DNA of 64,000 bases from NCBI RefSeq assembly GCF_021729085.1, contig NZ_JAJSAR010000002.1:682001-746000 (forward strand). Direction: 5' to 3'. The notes under the pieces are model-generated. The model saw nothing but the letters and a program-made list of their open reading frames with translations, was not told where the DNA came from and did not search any database. The position numbers were made by a program, and so were the translations under genes. The DNA is from Pseudohongiella sp. O18 (lineage in GTDB: Bacteria > Pseudomonadota > Gammaproteobacteria > Pseudomonadales > Pseudohongiellaceae). Below, in pieces: positions 1 through 12,301 of this stretch (the stretch's first letter is position 1; every line of letters starts with the position of its first letter).

Positions 1-1
1 T

Positions 2-220
2 CCTTATCGCCGGCCATTACCGGTCACCGGGACGGATCCTGACGAGAACGCAGAACCAGTGCTGAAGCCTTGCCGGGTGCGCATATGCTATCGGCGACCG
101 GACGTGGATGGGTGGTTACAGCTGGGTGATGACTGGTGTGTGCTGCCAGAGCAGGACCTGCTGCAGGAGCTGGGTGAAATGTTTGGTCGTGAGTCAGTTG
201 CTGTCGCTTACGGGCACTGA
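2..220 (+). CDS. dnaE: DNA polymerase III alpha subunit, C-terminal end (partial)
   Basis: The frame is open from the window edge to TGA at 218-220 and gives 72 residues; the 5' part lies outside the window. The tail contains a LQLGDDW-type strand and ends LGEMFGRESVAVAYGH. This resembles the extreme C-terminus of proteobacterial DnaE, the replicative polymerase catalytic subunit, which usually ends in a short domain of this kind. The gene directly upstream of accA in gammaproteobacteria is dnaE, which supports the call. The identification rests on synteny and a short, weakly conserved tail, so it is good but not certain. Confidence 0.72.
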   Translation, partial: PYRRPLPVTGTDPDENAEPVLKPCRVRICYRRPDVDGWLQLGDDWCVLPEQDLLQELGEMFGRESVAVAYGH

Positions 221-324
221 TGCCAGTGCGGCTGGACAGGCCGAAAGCTGGCTGTCAGAAAGGAGATATGGGTCTGAATGACAGGACGGGACAGGGTGGC
301 GTGATATTTGTTATCATCCGATCC

Positions 325-330
325 TATAAT
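325..330 (+). promoter_or_regulatory. Possible -10 element upstream of accA
   Basis: A perfect TATAAT lies 28 bases before the accA start codon, in the 138-base gap after dnaE. No good -35 hexamer stands 16-18 bases upstream (the bases there read TGATAT), so this is only a candidate for an accA promoter. Confidence 0.3.
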
Positions 331-358
331 GTCTTACAAAGGCTGATTTAACGCGACT

Positions 359-1312
359 ATGAATCCCAATTATCTAGATTTTGAGCAACCGATTGCCGAT
401 CTTGAAGTCAAGATCAATGAACTGCGCCTTGTCAGTGATGACAATGAGTTGAATATCGGTGAAGAAATTCAGAAGCTGCAGGAAAAAAGCACCAAGCTGA
501 CAGAGAAAATCTACGCAAACCTGACGCCCTGGCAGATTTCCCAGGTTGCTCGTCACCCTCTGCGCCCTTATACACTGGACTACATCCAGCATATATTCAC
601 CGACTTTGATGAGCTGCATGGTGATCGGCTGTTTGCTGATGACCAGGCATTAGTGGGCGGTGTGGCGCGACTGGATGGCAAGCCTGTCATGGTTATTGGG
701 CACCAGAAAGGCCGCGGGACCAAGGAGAAGGTGCGACACAATTTTGGTATGCCGCGCCCCGAGGGCTACCGCAAGGCGCGACGATTGATAGAAATGGCAG
801 AGCGTTTCAGGCTGCCAGTGCTCAGCTTTATCGATACGCCCGGGGCTTATCCCGGTATTGATGCTGAGGAGCGCGGCATTAATGAGGCGATTGCTGAAAA
901 CATGGCGATGATGTCGCGTGTCAGAACGCCGCTGATTGCCACCGTCACTGGTGAAGCAAATTCCGGGGGGGCGATCGCTATTGGCATCGCTGACCACCTG
1001 AATATGCTGCAGTACTCAACCTACACCGTCATTACCCCGGAAGGCTGCGCCACGATTCTCTGGAAATCAGCTGAACACGCACCTGATGCCGCTGAGGCAA
1101 TGGGTGTGACATCCAAACGACTTGAGGAACTGGGCATCGTTGACAGCACAATTCCGGAACCGCTGGGTGGTGCTCACCGGGACATAAAAACCATGGCTGA
1201 GAACATCAAGGCATCACTGGTGGATCAGGTTGAACGTCTGCAGAACATGGAGATAGACAACCTCATCGAACGCCGTTATCGACGTCTGATGAGTTACGGA
1301 ATCACTCGCTGA
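359..1312 (+). CDS. accA: Acetyl-CoA carboxylase carboxyltransferase subunit alpha
   Basis: AccA forms, with AccD, the carboxyltransferase that moves CO2 from carboxybiotin to acetyl-CoA, the committed step of fatty-acid synthesis; it is cytoplasmic. The 317-residue length is the usual size. The N-terminal helical part ([14 protein letters not shown]) is typical of AccA. The crotonase-like core follows, with the glycine-rich [15 protein letters not shown] oxyanion-hole region near residues 200-214. The ATG at 359 begins the family N-terminus. The position between dnaE and tilS is the standard gammaproteobacterial order. No key segment is missing. Confidence 0.97.
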   Translation: MNPNYLDFEQPIADLEVKINELRLVSDDNELNIGEEIQKLQEKSTKLTEKIYANLTPWQISQVARHPLRPYTLDYIQHIFTDFDELHGDRLFADDQALVGGVARLDGKPVMVIGHQKGRGTKEKVRHNFGMPRPEGYRKARRLIEMAERFRLPVLSFIDTPGAYPGIDAEERGINEAIAENMAMMSRVRTPLIATVTGEANSGGAIAIGIADHLNMLQYSTYTVITPEGCATILWKSAEHAPDAAEAMGVTSKRLEELGIVDSTIPEPLGGAHRDIKTMAENIKASLVDQVERLQNMEIDNLIERRYRRLMSYGITR

Positions 1313-1358
1313 GCCCCGGCTCTGATTGCTGTTTTTGCGGTCCGCAGGAGCGCGTCAC

Positions 1359-2699
1359 GTGAATTTGCAGCAAAGACTTCTCGACTCTATCGATGAATTA
1401 CAGCGCCAGTTGCCGCGTAAGCGGCAGCTGGTGCTTGCTTTTAGTGGTGGACGGGACTCTACCGTATTGCTGCATCTGCTCTGGCAGTTGGGGGCTCAAC
1501 TGCCTCTTGGGCTGCGTGCCGTCCATGCTAACCATGGACTGTCGCCCAATGCTGACGACTGGCAGCGGCATTGCGAAACGCAGTGCAGGGATAGGGCGAT
1601 ACCATTGCAGGTCTGCAGACTGGAACTGGGCCCCGATGATACCGGCAGTATTGAGATGCGCGCGCGTCAGGCCCGCTACCAGGCCTTTTCGGAGATTCTG
1701 GGCAGTGATGAGGTTCTTTTAACGGCGCATCATCTGGACGACCAGGCAGAAACCGTTCTTTTGCAATTGATGCGAGGCAGTGGTCCGCGAGGTCTGGCGG
1801 GTATACCCAGGTGTCGTGAATTGGGTGACGGGCATATCTGGCGACCACTGCTGGACCTGGGCGCAGAGCAGCTGGCCGAATTTGCCAGCGACCAGTCACT
1901 CAACTGGGTGACCGACGAGAGCAATCAGGATGTTGACATTCGACGCAATCACTTGCGTCTGGAAGTAGCGCCGAAACTCGCGGAGAAGTGGCCAGCCTGG
2001 CGGCAGCGGCTTGGTGCCGCAGCAGAGGTTCAGCGCGAAGCTGATGAGTTGCTGCAGGAACTGGCTGAAACCTTGCTGGAAGAGGTTCGTGGTCCGGACC
2101 CGAATGTACTGAGACTGGAATCCTTGTTGAGCCTGTCGTCGCACCGGCAACGGCTGGTTCTGCGTCAGTGGTTATGGTTGCAGACAGGCGACTGGCCGTC
2201 CCGGACATTGCTGCTGACATTGCAGGCAGAGTTGTTGCTGGTGGCCGAAGACGCGCAGCCTGTGGTGCGCTGGCAGGGCTTTGAATTGCGTCGTTATGAC
2301 GGGCTTTTGTACCTGATCAGACAGAGCCTTGTACCATCTGCGCTACCCGCAGCTGGTCAGTCCTGGCCAACTGAGCAGGACAGTGTGCAACTGCCTGGTA
2401 ATGGTGTGCTGATAAAGGTGCCCGTTTTGCGGGGTGGTCTGTACTGGCCGGCTCAGGCATCAGTGCAGATTACTTACCGACAGGGAGGTGAGCAGGCCAA
2501 ATTGCCGGGCAGGCCACGCAAGTCGTTAAAAAAGGTGCTGAATGAGGCACGTATCCAGCCATGGCTGCGTGACCGGACACCGCTGCTGTGGATAGACGGG
2601 CAGCTTGCATGGGTTGCTGGCGTAGGCCCCTGCGAGGGCTTTCAGGCCGACAACAGTGGTGCAGGGTTTCTCCCGCAATGGATTGGTGGCACGTCATAA
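1359..2699 (+). CDS. tilS: tRNA(Ile)-lysidine synthase
   Basis: TilS uses ATP and lysine to convert the wobble cytidine of the CAU tRNA(Ile) to lysidine, so that AUA is read as isoleucine. The PP-loop ATPase motif SGGRDS lies at residues 29-34, followed by the HANHGLSPNAD and HHLDDQAET segments of the N-terminal domain, then the middle and C-terminal substrate-binding domains (446 residues in all). I place the start at GTG 1359 because AGGAG stands nine bases upstream; the frame is open from a TTG at 1326 but that has no ribosome site. The position after accA and before pyrG is conserved. Confidence 0.93.
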   Translation: MNLQQRLLDSIDELQRQLPRKRQLVLAFSGGRDSTVLLHLLWQLGAQLPLGLRAVHANHGLSPNADDWQRHCETQCRDRAIPLQVCRLELGPDDTGSIEMRARQARYQAFSEILGSDEVLLTAHHLDDQAETVLLQLMRGSGPRGLAGIPRCRELGDGHIWRPLLDLGAEQLAEFASDQSLNWVTDESNQDVDIRRNHLRLEVAPKLAEKWPAWRQRLGAAAEVQREADELLQELAETLLEEVRGPDPNVLRLESLLSLSSHRQRLVLRQWLWLQTGDWPSRTLLLTLQAELLLVAEDAQPVVRWQGFELRRYDGLLYLIRQSLVPSALPAAGQSWPTEQDSVQLPGNGVLIKVPVLRGGLYWPAQASVQITYRQGGEQAKLPGRPRKSLKKVLNEARIQPWLRDRTPLLWIDGQLAWVAGVGPCEGFQADNSGAGFLPQWIGGTS

Positions 2700-2741
2700 G
2701 CCAATCGGAACAATTGTAATGAAGCAGAGAATTCGTTTGTC

Positions 2742-6627
<3,886 letters not shown>

Positions 6628-6637
6628 TGAGGTCGAT

Positions 6638-6907
6638 ATGAAGGTCATCGTTTCCGGCCTGGTTGTGGTATTGCTGCTGCTTCAGTGGCGATTATGGATA
6701 GGAGAAGGCGGGGTGCGCGATTTGCGCCTGCTGGAGGAACAGCTTGCTGCCCAGCAGGCTGAGAACTCGGCTCTTCGTCAACGCAACCAGCTGCTGGAAC
6801 GTGAAGTTCTTGACCTTAAAAATGGCCTGGATGCAATCGAAGAGCGTGCCCGGAGTGATCTGGGCATGGTCGGTGAAGACGAAACTTTTTACATGTTGAT
6901 TGAATAA
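6638..6907 (+). CDS. ftsB: Cell division protein FtsB
   Basis: FtsB is a small bitopic divisome protein that joins FtsL and FtsQ and helps activate septal peptidoglycan synthesis. The 89 residues show one transmembrane helix (about residues 4-18), a short basic/polar turn, then a leucine-heptad coiled coil (LRLLEEQLAAQQAENSALRQ) in the periplasm. The family tail with the ERARSDLGMV motif follows. The eno-ftsB-ispD arrangement is standard. The spacing (10 bases after eno, 3 before ispD) indicates one transcript. Confidence 0.94.
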   Translation: MKVIVSGLVVVLLLLQWRLWIGEGGVRDLRLLEEQLAAQQAENSALRQRNQLLEREVLDLKNGLDAIEERARSDLGMVGEDETFYMLIE

Positions 6908-6910
6908 ACC

Positions 6911-7675
6911 ATGTCGATCCATGCCCTGGTAGCAGCGGCAGGCCTGGGAAGTCGGATGGGGGCGCAGATCCCCAAACAATATCTCCTCCTCCAGGGTAAA
7001 ACCGTTCTTGAACACAGTCTCTTGCGCATGGCTTCGACCGAAGGCCTGTCGAGCCTGCAGCTGGTGCTGTCATCAGACGATGCTACGGGGCGCAGCATAG
7101 CCGATTCCCTCGCATCGAGAATTAAAACCCCTATTCATATCAGCCAGGGTGGCAGCGAGCGCTGGCAAAGCGTTCTGTCAGGTCTGTGCGATATCGCGGC
7201 GCGTTCCAGTGGGGATGACTGGGTGCTGGTCCATGACGCTGCACGGCCTTGCGTCCGGACAACGGATGTCAATCGTCTGATTGAAGCCTGCCTGACAGAT
7301 CACGCGCCAGGCGGACTGCTGGCAACGGTCGTCTCTGACACATTGAAGAAAGCTCAAGATACTGTCGGAGGCGCCGGAGAGAAGATTGCCTGTGTTGCTA
7401 ATACGGTCGATCGGCGTGAAATGTGGGCAGCATGTACACCACAATTGTTTCGGGTAGCGGATTTGATAGCGGCACTGCAGCAGAGTGAGTCCCGCGGTGA
7501 GCTTATCACTGATGAATCATCTGCCATGGAGCTTGCAGGCCTTAAGCCGGTTCTTGTTCCCTGCAGTAAAGACAATATCAAAATTACCTACCCCGAAGAC
7601 CTGGTGTTGGCCGAGCTGATTCTGCAGGCGCAGGCCATTACAGCTGGTCAAAAGACAGTCAAAGACAGGAATTGA
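6911..7675 (+). CDS. ispD: 2-C-methyl-D-erythritol 4-phosphate cytidylyltransferase
   Basis: IspD transfers CMP from CTP to MEP in the non-mevalonate isoprenoid pathway. The nucleotide-binding N-terminus AAAGLGSRMGAQIPKQYL, the VHDAARPCV metal/substrate loop and the C-terminal NIKITYPEDL segment are all present. At 254 residues it is slightly longer than typical, from a short C-terminal tail. It lies three bases after ftsB and three before ispF, so the two pathway enzymes are co-transcribed. Confidence 0.95.
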   Translation: MSIHALVAAAGLGSRMGAQIPKQYLLLQGKTVLEHSLLRMASTEGLSSLQLVLSSDDATGRSIADSLASRIKTPIHISQGGSERWQSVLSGLCDIAARSSGDDWVLVHDAARPCVRTTDVNRLIEACLTDHAPGGLLATVVSDTLKKAQDTVGGAGEKIACVANTVDRREMWAACTPQLFRVADLIAALQQSESRGELITDESSAMELAGLKPVLVPCSKDNIKITYPEDLVLAELILQAQAITAGQKTVKDRN

Positions 7676-7678
7676 TGA

Positions 7679-8179
7679 ATGTCGGTATTTAGCAATATAC
7701 GAGTCGGTCACGGCTACGATGCACACAGGTTTGCCGAACCACATGACGGAAGACCCTTAATGATTGGTGGCGTACAGGTGCCGCATGACAGGGGCCTGCT
7801 GGCACACTCCGACGGTGACGTACTGTTGCACGCTGTCTGTGATGCCATTCTTGGCGCTATTGGCAAAGGTGATATTGGTCGACATTTTCCGGACAATGAT
7901 GAGTCTTTCCGCAACGCCGATAGTCGACGGCTGCTATCATCTGTTTTCCAGATGGCGCGCGAGGATGGCTGGCAACTGGTCAACCTCGACTCTACAATTC
8001 TTGCGCAGACGCCCAGAATGGCCGCGTCCATACCCGGCATGTGTGAGGTCATTGCCGGGCTGCTGGAATTGCCTGTCAGTGCGGTCAATGTCAAGGCCTC
8101 AACTACTGAGGGTATGGGGTTTGTAGGTCGCCGAGAGGGTATCGAGGCATACGCAGTGGTTTTGCTTGCCCGTGACTGA
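7679..8179 (+). CDS. ispF: 2-C-methyl-D-erythritol 2,4-cyclodiphosphate synthase
   Basis: IspF cyclises CDP-ME 2-phosphate to MEcPP, following IspD and IspE in the MEP pathway; the active enzyme is a trimer. The zinc ligands lie in GHGYDAHRF (about residues 8-16) and in the LAHSDGDVLLHAVCDAILGA region. The C-terminal signature VNVKASTTEGMGF is intact. At 166 residues it has the usual size. AGGA stands nine bases before ATG 7679. The end overlaps the start of truD by eight bases. Confidence 0.96.
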   Translation: MSVFSNIRVGHGYDAHRFAEPHDGRPLMIGGVQVPHDRGLLAHSDGDVLLHAVCDAILGAIGKGDIGRHFPDNDESFRNADSRRLLSSVFQMAREDGWQLVNLDSTILAQTPRMAASIPGMCEVIAGLLELPVSAVNVKASTTEGMGFVGRREGIEAYAVVLLARD

Positions 8180-9305
8180 TCTTCACAACGAACAGGCCGA
8201 GGGCGTTGTTACTGAGGCGGAACAGGCAGATCTCATTGCATTGATGGCGCGGTTGCCTCATGCGCTGGGCGCAACAGAGGTAACAGGTGTCTTTAAAAAG
8301 ACACCAGGCGATTTTGTTGTCGATGAAGTGCTTGGATTCAATTGCACCGGGCAGGGCGAACATGTCTGGGTGCAGGTACAAAAAACGATGCTGACAACCC
8401 TTGATGTTGCCCAGCGCATAACCGAAGTTACCGGTGTGCCGTTAAAGCGAATCAGCTACTCCGGGCTAAAAGACAAGCAAGGAGTGTGCAGCCAGTGGTT
8501 CAGCATTCACGATAAATCCTTGTCCGAGTCCATTATTCAAGAACTGGACAGCGATAACCTGAAAATTCTTGCTGTCAGCCGCAATAGCCGCAAACTGCGC
8601 CGCGGTAGTCATGGGGCGAATCATTTTCGGCTGCGACTGACAGGCCTCCGGTCAAAATGCGGAACAGATTCTTCGCCCGAGTTGTTATTGTCCAGCCGCC
8701 TGCAAAGCATTGCCAGTCAGGGTGTTCCCAACTATTTTGGTGAACAGCGTTTTGGTTTCGACAATATAGAAAATGCATTTGCCTATCTTGATACTTTGGC
8801 AAAGCGTTCTGAAGAAAATCGGGTTCCCCGGGCTTCACGAACACAACGCAGCATGTGGCTTTCCGCTGCAAGATCCTCTCTGTTCAACGCGGTATTGGCC
8901 GCGCGCGTCCAGCAGGGCAACTGGGATTCGCTGCTCGATGGTGATGTGATGAATCTCGACGGGACCGGCAGCGTTTTCCTGGCTGATAGCGAAGATCCGG
9001 CCTTGCCTGAACGACTGTCTCGCATGGATATCCATCCTACCGGACCACTGTGGGGAAAGGGAGCATTGCGCAGCCTGGGTGGAACCAGGGCTCTGGAGCA
9101 GGCATGCTGTCTGCGCTGGCCGACACTGTGCCATGGTCTCGAGAGAGCAGGCCTGGAACAGCAAAGGCGTAGCTTGCGCTTGCCGGTCAAGCGTTTACAC
9201 TATCGCTTTTTTGACAGCGACCAGTTGGAGCTGAGTTTTGAACTTCCCGCGGGTTGTTTTGCAACAGCGGTGCTGCACGAACTGCTCGACTATAGTCAGG
9301 CGTAA
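8172..9305 (+). CDS. truD: tRNA pseudouridine(13) synthase
   Basis: TruD isomerises U13 of tRNA(Glu) and related tRNAs to pseudouridine. The catalytic aspartate sits in SGLKDKQG, equivalent to the GQKDK motif of E. coli. The KTPGDFVVDEVLGF N-terminal strand, the SHGANHFRLRLTG segment and the VPNYFGEQRFG motif are also family features. GTG 8172 is my start choice, in the ispF overlap; a TTG six bases earlier is possible and neither has a strong ribosome site. In many relatives surE follows; here a 29-base gap leads directly to pcm. Confidence 0.93.
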   Translation: MTDLHNEQAEGVVTEAEQADLIALMARLPHALGATEVTGVFKKTPGDFVVDEVLGFNCTGQGEHVWVQVQKTMLTTLDVAQRITEVTGVPLKRISYSGLKDKQGVCSQWFSIHDKSLSESIIQELDSDNLKILAVSRNSRKLRRGSHGANHFRLRLTGLRSKCGTDSSPELLLSSRLQSIASQGVPNYFGEQRFGFDNIENAFAYLDTLAKRSEENRVPRASRTQRSMWLSAARSSLFNAVLAARVQQGNWDSLLDGDVMNLDGTGSVFLADSEDPALPERLSRMDIHPTGPLWGKGALRSLGGTRALEQACCLRWPTLCHGLERAGLEQQRRSLRLPVKRLHYRFFDSDQLELSFELPAGCFATAVLHELLDYSQA

Positions 9306-9334
9306 AGAACCAACAACATTTTTGCAGGTAAGCA

Positions 9335-10021
9335 GTGAATACCATAAATCTCGCCGGAATTGGCATGACATCACAACGTACCAGGGAACGCATGATTGCG
9401 TCTCTGCTGGATCGCGGTATCAAGAACTGGGCGGTACTGGATGTCATGCGAACGACGCCGCGACATATATTTCTGGATGAAGCACTGGCTCACCGGGCCT
9501 ACGAAGATACTGCACTGCCAATTGGTTACAACCAGACCATATCGCAACCTTACGTAGTGGCCAGAATGACCGAAGCCGTATTGGCTGGCCGCGCCAGTGA
9601 TGGCAGTAAATTGCCGCGTGTACTGGAGGTCGGAACAGGCTGTGGGTATCAGACAGCCATCCTTGCGCAACTGGCAGATCGTGTCTGGACAGTCGAGAGA
9701 ATTCAGCCGCTGCTGGATAAAGCCAGAAAAAATCTTGGCTTGCTGAAGATCAGGAATGTACGCAGCAAACATGATGATGGCAGCCTGGGCTGGCCTGAGC
9801 ATGGCCCCTTTGATGCTATCGTGGCTGCCGCTGCCCCTCAGCATGTACCTGCCGAGCTGCTTGAGCAGCTGGCTGACGGTGGACGACTGGTGATACCAGT
9901 AGGGCGTGAAAAAGGCAGCCAGGAGCTGCGTCTGATTCAGCGACAGGGTGATGAGTTTCACACTCAGGTGCTGGAAGCCGTTAATTTCGTCCCACTTTAT
10001 ATTGGACAGGTTCAGTACTGA
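9335..10021 (+). CDS. pcm: Protein-L-isoaspartate O-methyltransferase
   Basis: Pcm methylates L-isoaspartyl residues in damaged proteins with S-adenosylmethionine, starting their repair. The SAM-binding motif EVGTGCGYQTAILAQL lies near residues 102-117. The TISQPYVVARMTE segment before it and the FDAIVAAAAP motif after it are family hallmarks. The protein is 228 residues and starts at GTG 9335 with a weak AGG upstream. Its stop overlaps the next start (TGAATG). In E. coli and Pseudomonas pcm follows surE in the nlpD-rpoS locus; surE is not in this window. Confidence 0.94.
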   Translation: MNTINLAGIGMTSQRTRERMIASLLDRGIKNWAVLDVMRTTPRHIFLDEALAHRAYEDTALPIGYNQTISQPYVVARMTEAVLAGRASDGSKLPRVLEVGTGCGYQTAILAQLADRVWTVERIQPLLDKARKNLGLLKIRNVRSKHDDGSLGWPEHGPFDAIVAAAAPQHVPAELLEQLADGGRLVIPVGREKGSQELRLIQRQGDEFHTQVLEAVNFVPLYIGQVQY

Positions 10022-10888
10022 ATGTCGTTCCCCAGAGAAACCAGTGCCAGGGCCAGATTGTCGGTATTTCTGAAAGGAATGGCGATGGGAGTTGCCGACG
10101 CTGTACCGGGCGTATCGGGTGGCACCATCGCGGTAATCACCGGGATCTATGAGCAGCTGGTAAACGCCCTGCGTCGCTGCAATCCGGTGGCGCTCAGCCT
10201 GCTCTGGAAGCAGGGGCCGCGAGCACTTTGGACTCACATCGATGGAGCGTTTCTGTTGTCGCTGGGACTGGGCATTCTTGGCAGTCTGCTGTTGATGGCA
10301 AATCTGGTGCTTTATCTGCTGGAACATCACTTTATGTTGGTGATGGCTTTTTTCATGGGACTGGTCCTGGCCTCATCCTGGCTGCTGAACAAGCAGGTGG
10401 GTATGTGGTCGATGATAAAAGTCCTGTTGTTCTGTCTGGGTTTCGCAGTGACAGGGCTGACGGCGCTGCTTAATCCAGCAGCGGGCAGCGATTCGCTGGT
10501 ATATATTTTTTTCAGTGGTCTGATTGCCATCTGTGCCATGATACTGCCGGGCATCTCGGGTGCCTTCATTCTGCTGTTGCTGGGCGTTTATGAGTATGTG
10601 CTGGATGCACTGCGTGACTTCAACCTGCCGGTAATCGCTGTTTTTGCTGCCGGCTGTGCAATTGGACTATTGTCCTTCTCGCATGTGCTGTCTTTGACTT
10701 TCTACTATTATCGCGAACAGACTTATGCAGTCCTGACGGGTATGCTGGCAGCTTCGCTGATCGTTTTGTGGCCTGGCAATGAGCTTGTTGCGAGCGCTGG
10801 CGTAAGCGGGCAGCTGCTTGCTGTGGCCCTGTCAGGGCTTGGTGCGGCTGTCATTGTGTTGTTTGCCCGCTACACTCAACGCGCATAA
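10022..10888 (+). CDS. DUF368 membrane protein, putative polyprenyl-phosphate transporter
   Basis: The 288-residue protein is polytopic, with about eight hydrophobic segments. It carries the family's repeated proline-glycine motif twice, as ADAVPGVSGGT near residue 26 and as MILPGISGAF near residue 174, suggesting an inverted-repeat transporter fold. DUF368 proteins have recently been linked to recycling of undecaprenyl phosphate across the inner membrane, which is established for some members only; applying it here is inference. The start touches the pcm stop, so it is translationally coupled. It occupies the place between pcm and nlpD. Confidence 0.86.
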   Translation: MSFPRETSARARLSVFLKGMAMGVADAVPGVSGGTIAVITGIYEQLVNALRRCNPVALSLLWKQGPRALWTHIDGAFLLSLGLGILGSLLLMANLVLYLLEHHFMLVMAFFMGLVLASSWLLNKQVGMWSMIKVLLFCLGFAVTGLTALLNPAAGSDSLVYIFFSGLIAICAMILPGISGAFILLLLGVYEYVLDALRDFNLPVIAVFAAGCAIGLLSFSHVLSLTFYYYREQTYAVLTGMLAASLIVLWPGNELVASAGVSGQLLAVALSGLGAAVIVLFARYTQRA

Positions 10889-10990
10889 ACAATAACTCGC
10901 GCGCATAATAAAATACCGTCAAAATACACACAGTGCCGTAAACAGACGGCCTCAACAGCTTCCATCGCAGTGAGTCTGCAGGAGAGTGGT

Positions 10991-12121
10991 ATGTCGTACA
11001 TCGGAGTTGCCCAGGGGGCGCGCCAGCGTGGCTGGTTGCAGTGGAGCCTGGCGGGAGCACTTTCATTCCTGGTGGCATGCAGCAGCAGCTATGAAGCGCC
11101 TGTCGATGACAGAAGTAACAACCTTGAGCGTCAGCGCGCGGAAATCCTCAGCAGCGGCCAGAGTGGCAGCGGCGTTGCACGGAATCCCGCAACGGCTTCG
11201 CCAGCCCCGCAGAGCGCCAGCACCAGTCAGGGGCAGGTGGGCTCGGCTGCCACTGTGGTTCGCCCGGTTGCCATTGGCGGTGGTGTAAGGAGGGTTTCAA
11301 GCGATACTTCGACGGCGGGCAGTTCATCTTCTCAGAGCCCTTCGGCCCCATCGCCGGCGCCACTGTCCTCATCGAATGTGCAGAGTTCCACGCCGGTTCA
11401 GCAGCAGTCAGTTAGCTCAGCTGCCGACCGAGCGGCAGCTGCAAATCAGAGCCCGACTCCTGGCGCAGTGCATGTTGTAGCGCGTGGCGACACTCTTTAC
11501 TCAATAGCCTGGACCCATAATCTCGATGTCAGAACCGTTGCCCTGGTAAATAACCTTAATCCGCCCTATACCATTTTTCCTGGTCAGCGGCTGATCGTCA
11601 GTGACCAGGCAATAGCCAGCTCTGCTTTGTCGAACATGCCAGACATTCCAGCATCACCTGCTGGTGAGAATATTGCCAGCTCGGAAGGTCAGCGCCCCAG
11701 CGAATCTGTTGCGGCCAGGCGCACCGGAAGCATCAACACCAGAACTCTGGATGGGGTTCAATGGCAATGGCCTGCAGATGGTCGTCTGTTAAGTACCTTC
11801 TCTGACACCCAGGCGCGCCGTGGTATCAACATCGCTGGTGCCCGGGGGAATCCAGTATACGCCGCTGCTGATGGTGATGTTGTGTATGCCGGGCAGGGTA
11901 TCCAGGGTGCCGGTAATCTGGTCATCCTGCGTCACAGTGCGCGTCACCTGAGCGCCTATATGTACAACAGTCGCGTTCTGGTGGGTGAGGGCGACAGTGT
12001 GCGTGGTGGCGATAAAATAGCAGAGATTGGCACTGGCCCGGATGGACGCGATCTGCTGCATTTCGAGGTTCGTGTCGATGGTAAACCCAGTGACCCCACC
12101 GGTTTTCTTCCTTCGCGATAG
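10991..12121 (+). CDS. nlpD: Murein hydrolase activator NlpD (lipoprotein)
   Basis: NlpD is an outer-membrane lipoprotein that activates the amidase AmiC at the septum. A signal peptide ends in the lipobox LVAC near residue 30. A Ser/Pro/Gln-rich linker follows, then a LysM domain (VVARGDTLYSIAW to FPGQRLIV) and a C-terminal LytM/M23 domain. The LytM zinc motif is degenerate: RRGINIAG stands where active enzymes have HxGxD, while HFEVR remains. This fits a non-enzymatic activator. ATG 10991 follows AGGAGA; an in-frame GTG at 10970 is less likely. In relatives the main rpoS promoter lies inside nlpD. Confidence 0.92.
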   Translation: MSYIGVAQGARQRGWLQWSLAGALSFLVACSSSYEAPVDDRSNNLERQRAEILSSGQSGSGVARNPATASPAPQSASTSQGQVGSAATVVRPVAIGGGVRRVSSDTSTAGSSSSQSPSAPSPAPLSSSNVQSSTPVQQQSVSSAADRAAAANQSPTPGAVHVVARGDTLYSIAWTHNLDVRTVALVNNLNPPYTIFPGQRLIVSDQAIASSALSNMPDIPASPAGENIASSEGQRPSESVAARRTGSINTRTLDGVQWQWPADGRLLSTFSDTQARRGINIAGARGNPVYAAADGDVVYAGQGIQGAGNLVILRHSARHLSAYMYNSRVLVGEGDSVRGGDKIAEIGTGPDGRDLLHFEVRVDGKPSDPTGFLPSR

Positions 12122-12224
12122 AAGAAGCAGCGTATTTCTTGTTTTGTGAGATTGCGCACAATTTAAACCGGCTGATCCAGTATTGTGTCGCTCCGGCCTT
12201 GCGCCGATCCTCTCGTGTGATAGC

Positions 12225-12258
12225 TTAACGATCGTTCGTTTAACAATCGATCGTTTAA
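12225..12258. repeat. Imperfect inverted repeat upstream of rpoS (possible operator)
   Basis: TTAACGATCG at 12225-12234 and CGATCGTTTAA at 12248-12258 form an imperfect inverted repeat, and AACGATCGTT (12227-12236) is itself a perfect 10-bp palindrome. The CGATCG core recurs 19 bases apart. The layout suggests a site for a dimeric, TetR-like regulator in the nlpD-rpoS gap. The TetR-family regulator PsrA controls rpoS in pseudomonads, but its motif differs, so the factor is unknown. Confidence 0.4.
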
Positions 12259-12301
12259 GAGCGCGGTCTTGTAAAGATGCTATCAGGGGGAAAACAAGGT
12301 A

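Noticed and set aside
308-330. TTGTTA with TATAAT as a complete accA promoter
   Set aside because: The spacer is only 11 bases, which is too short for sigma70; only the -10 is kept as a candidate.
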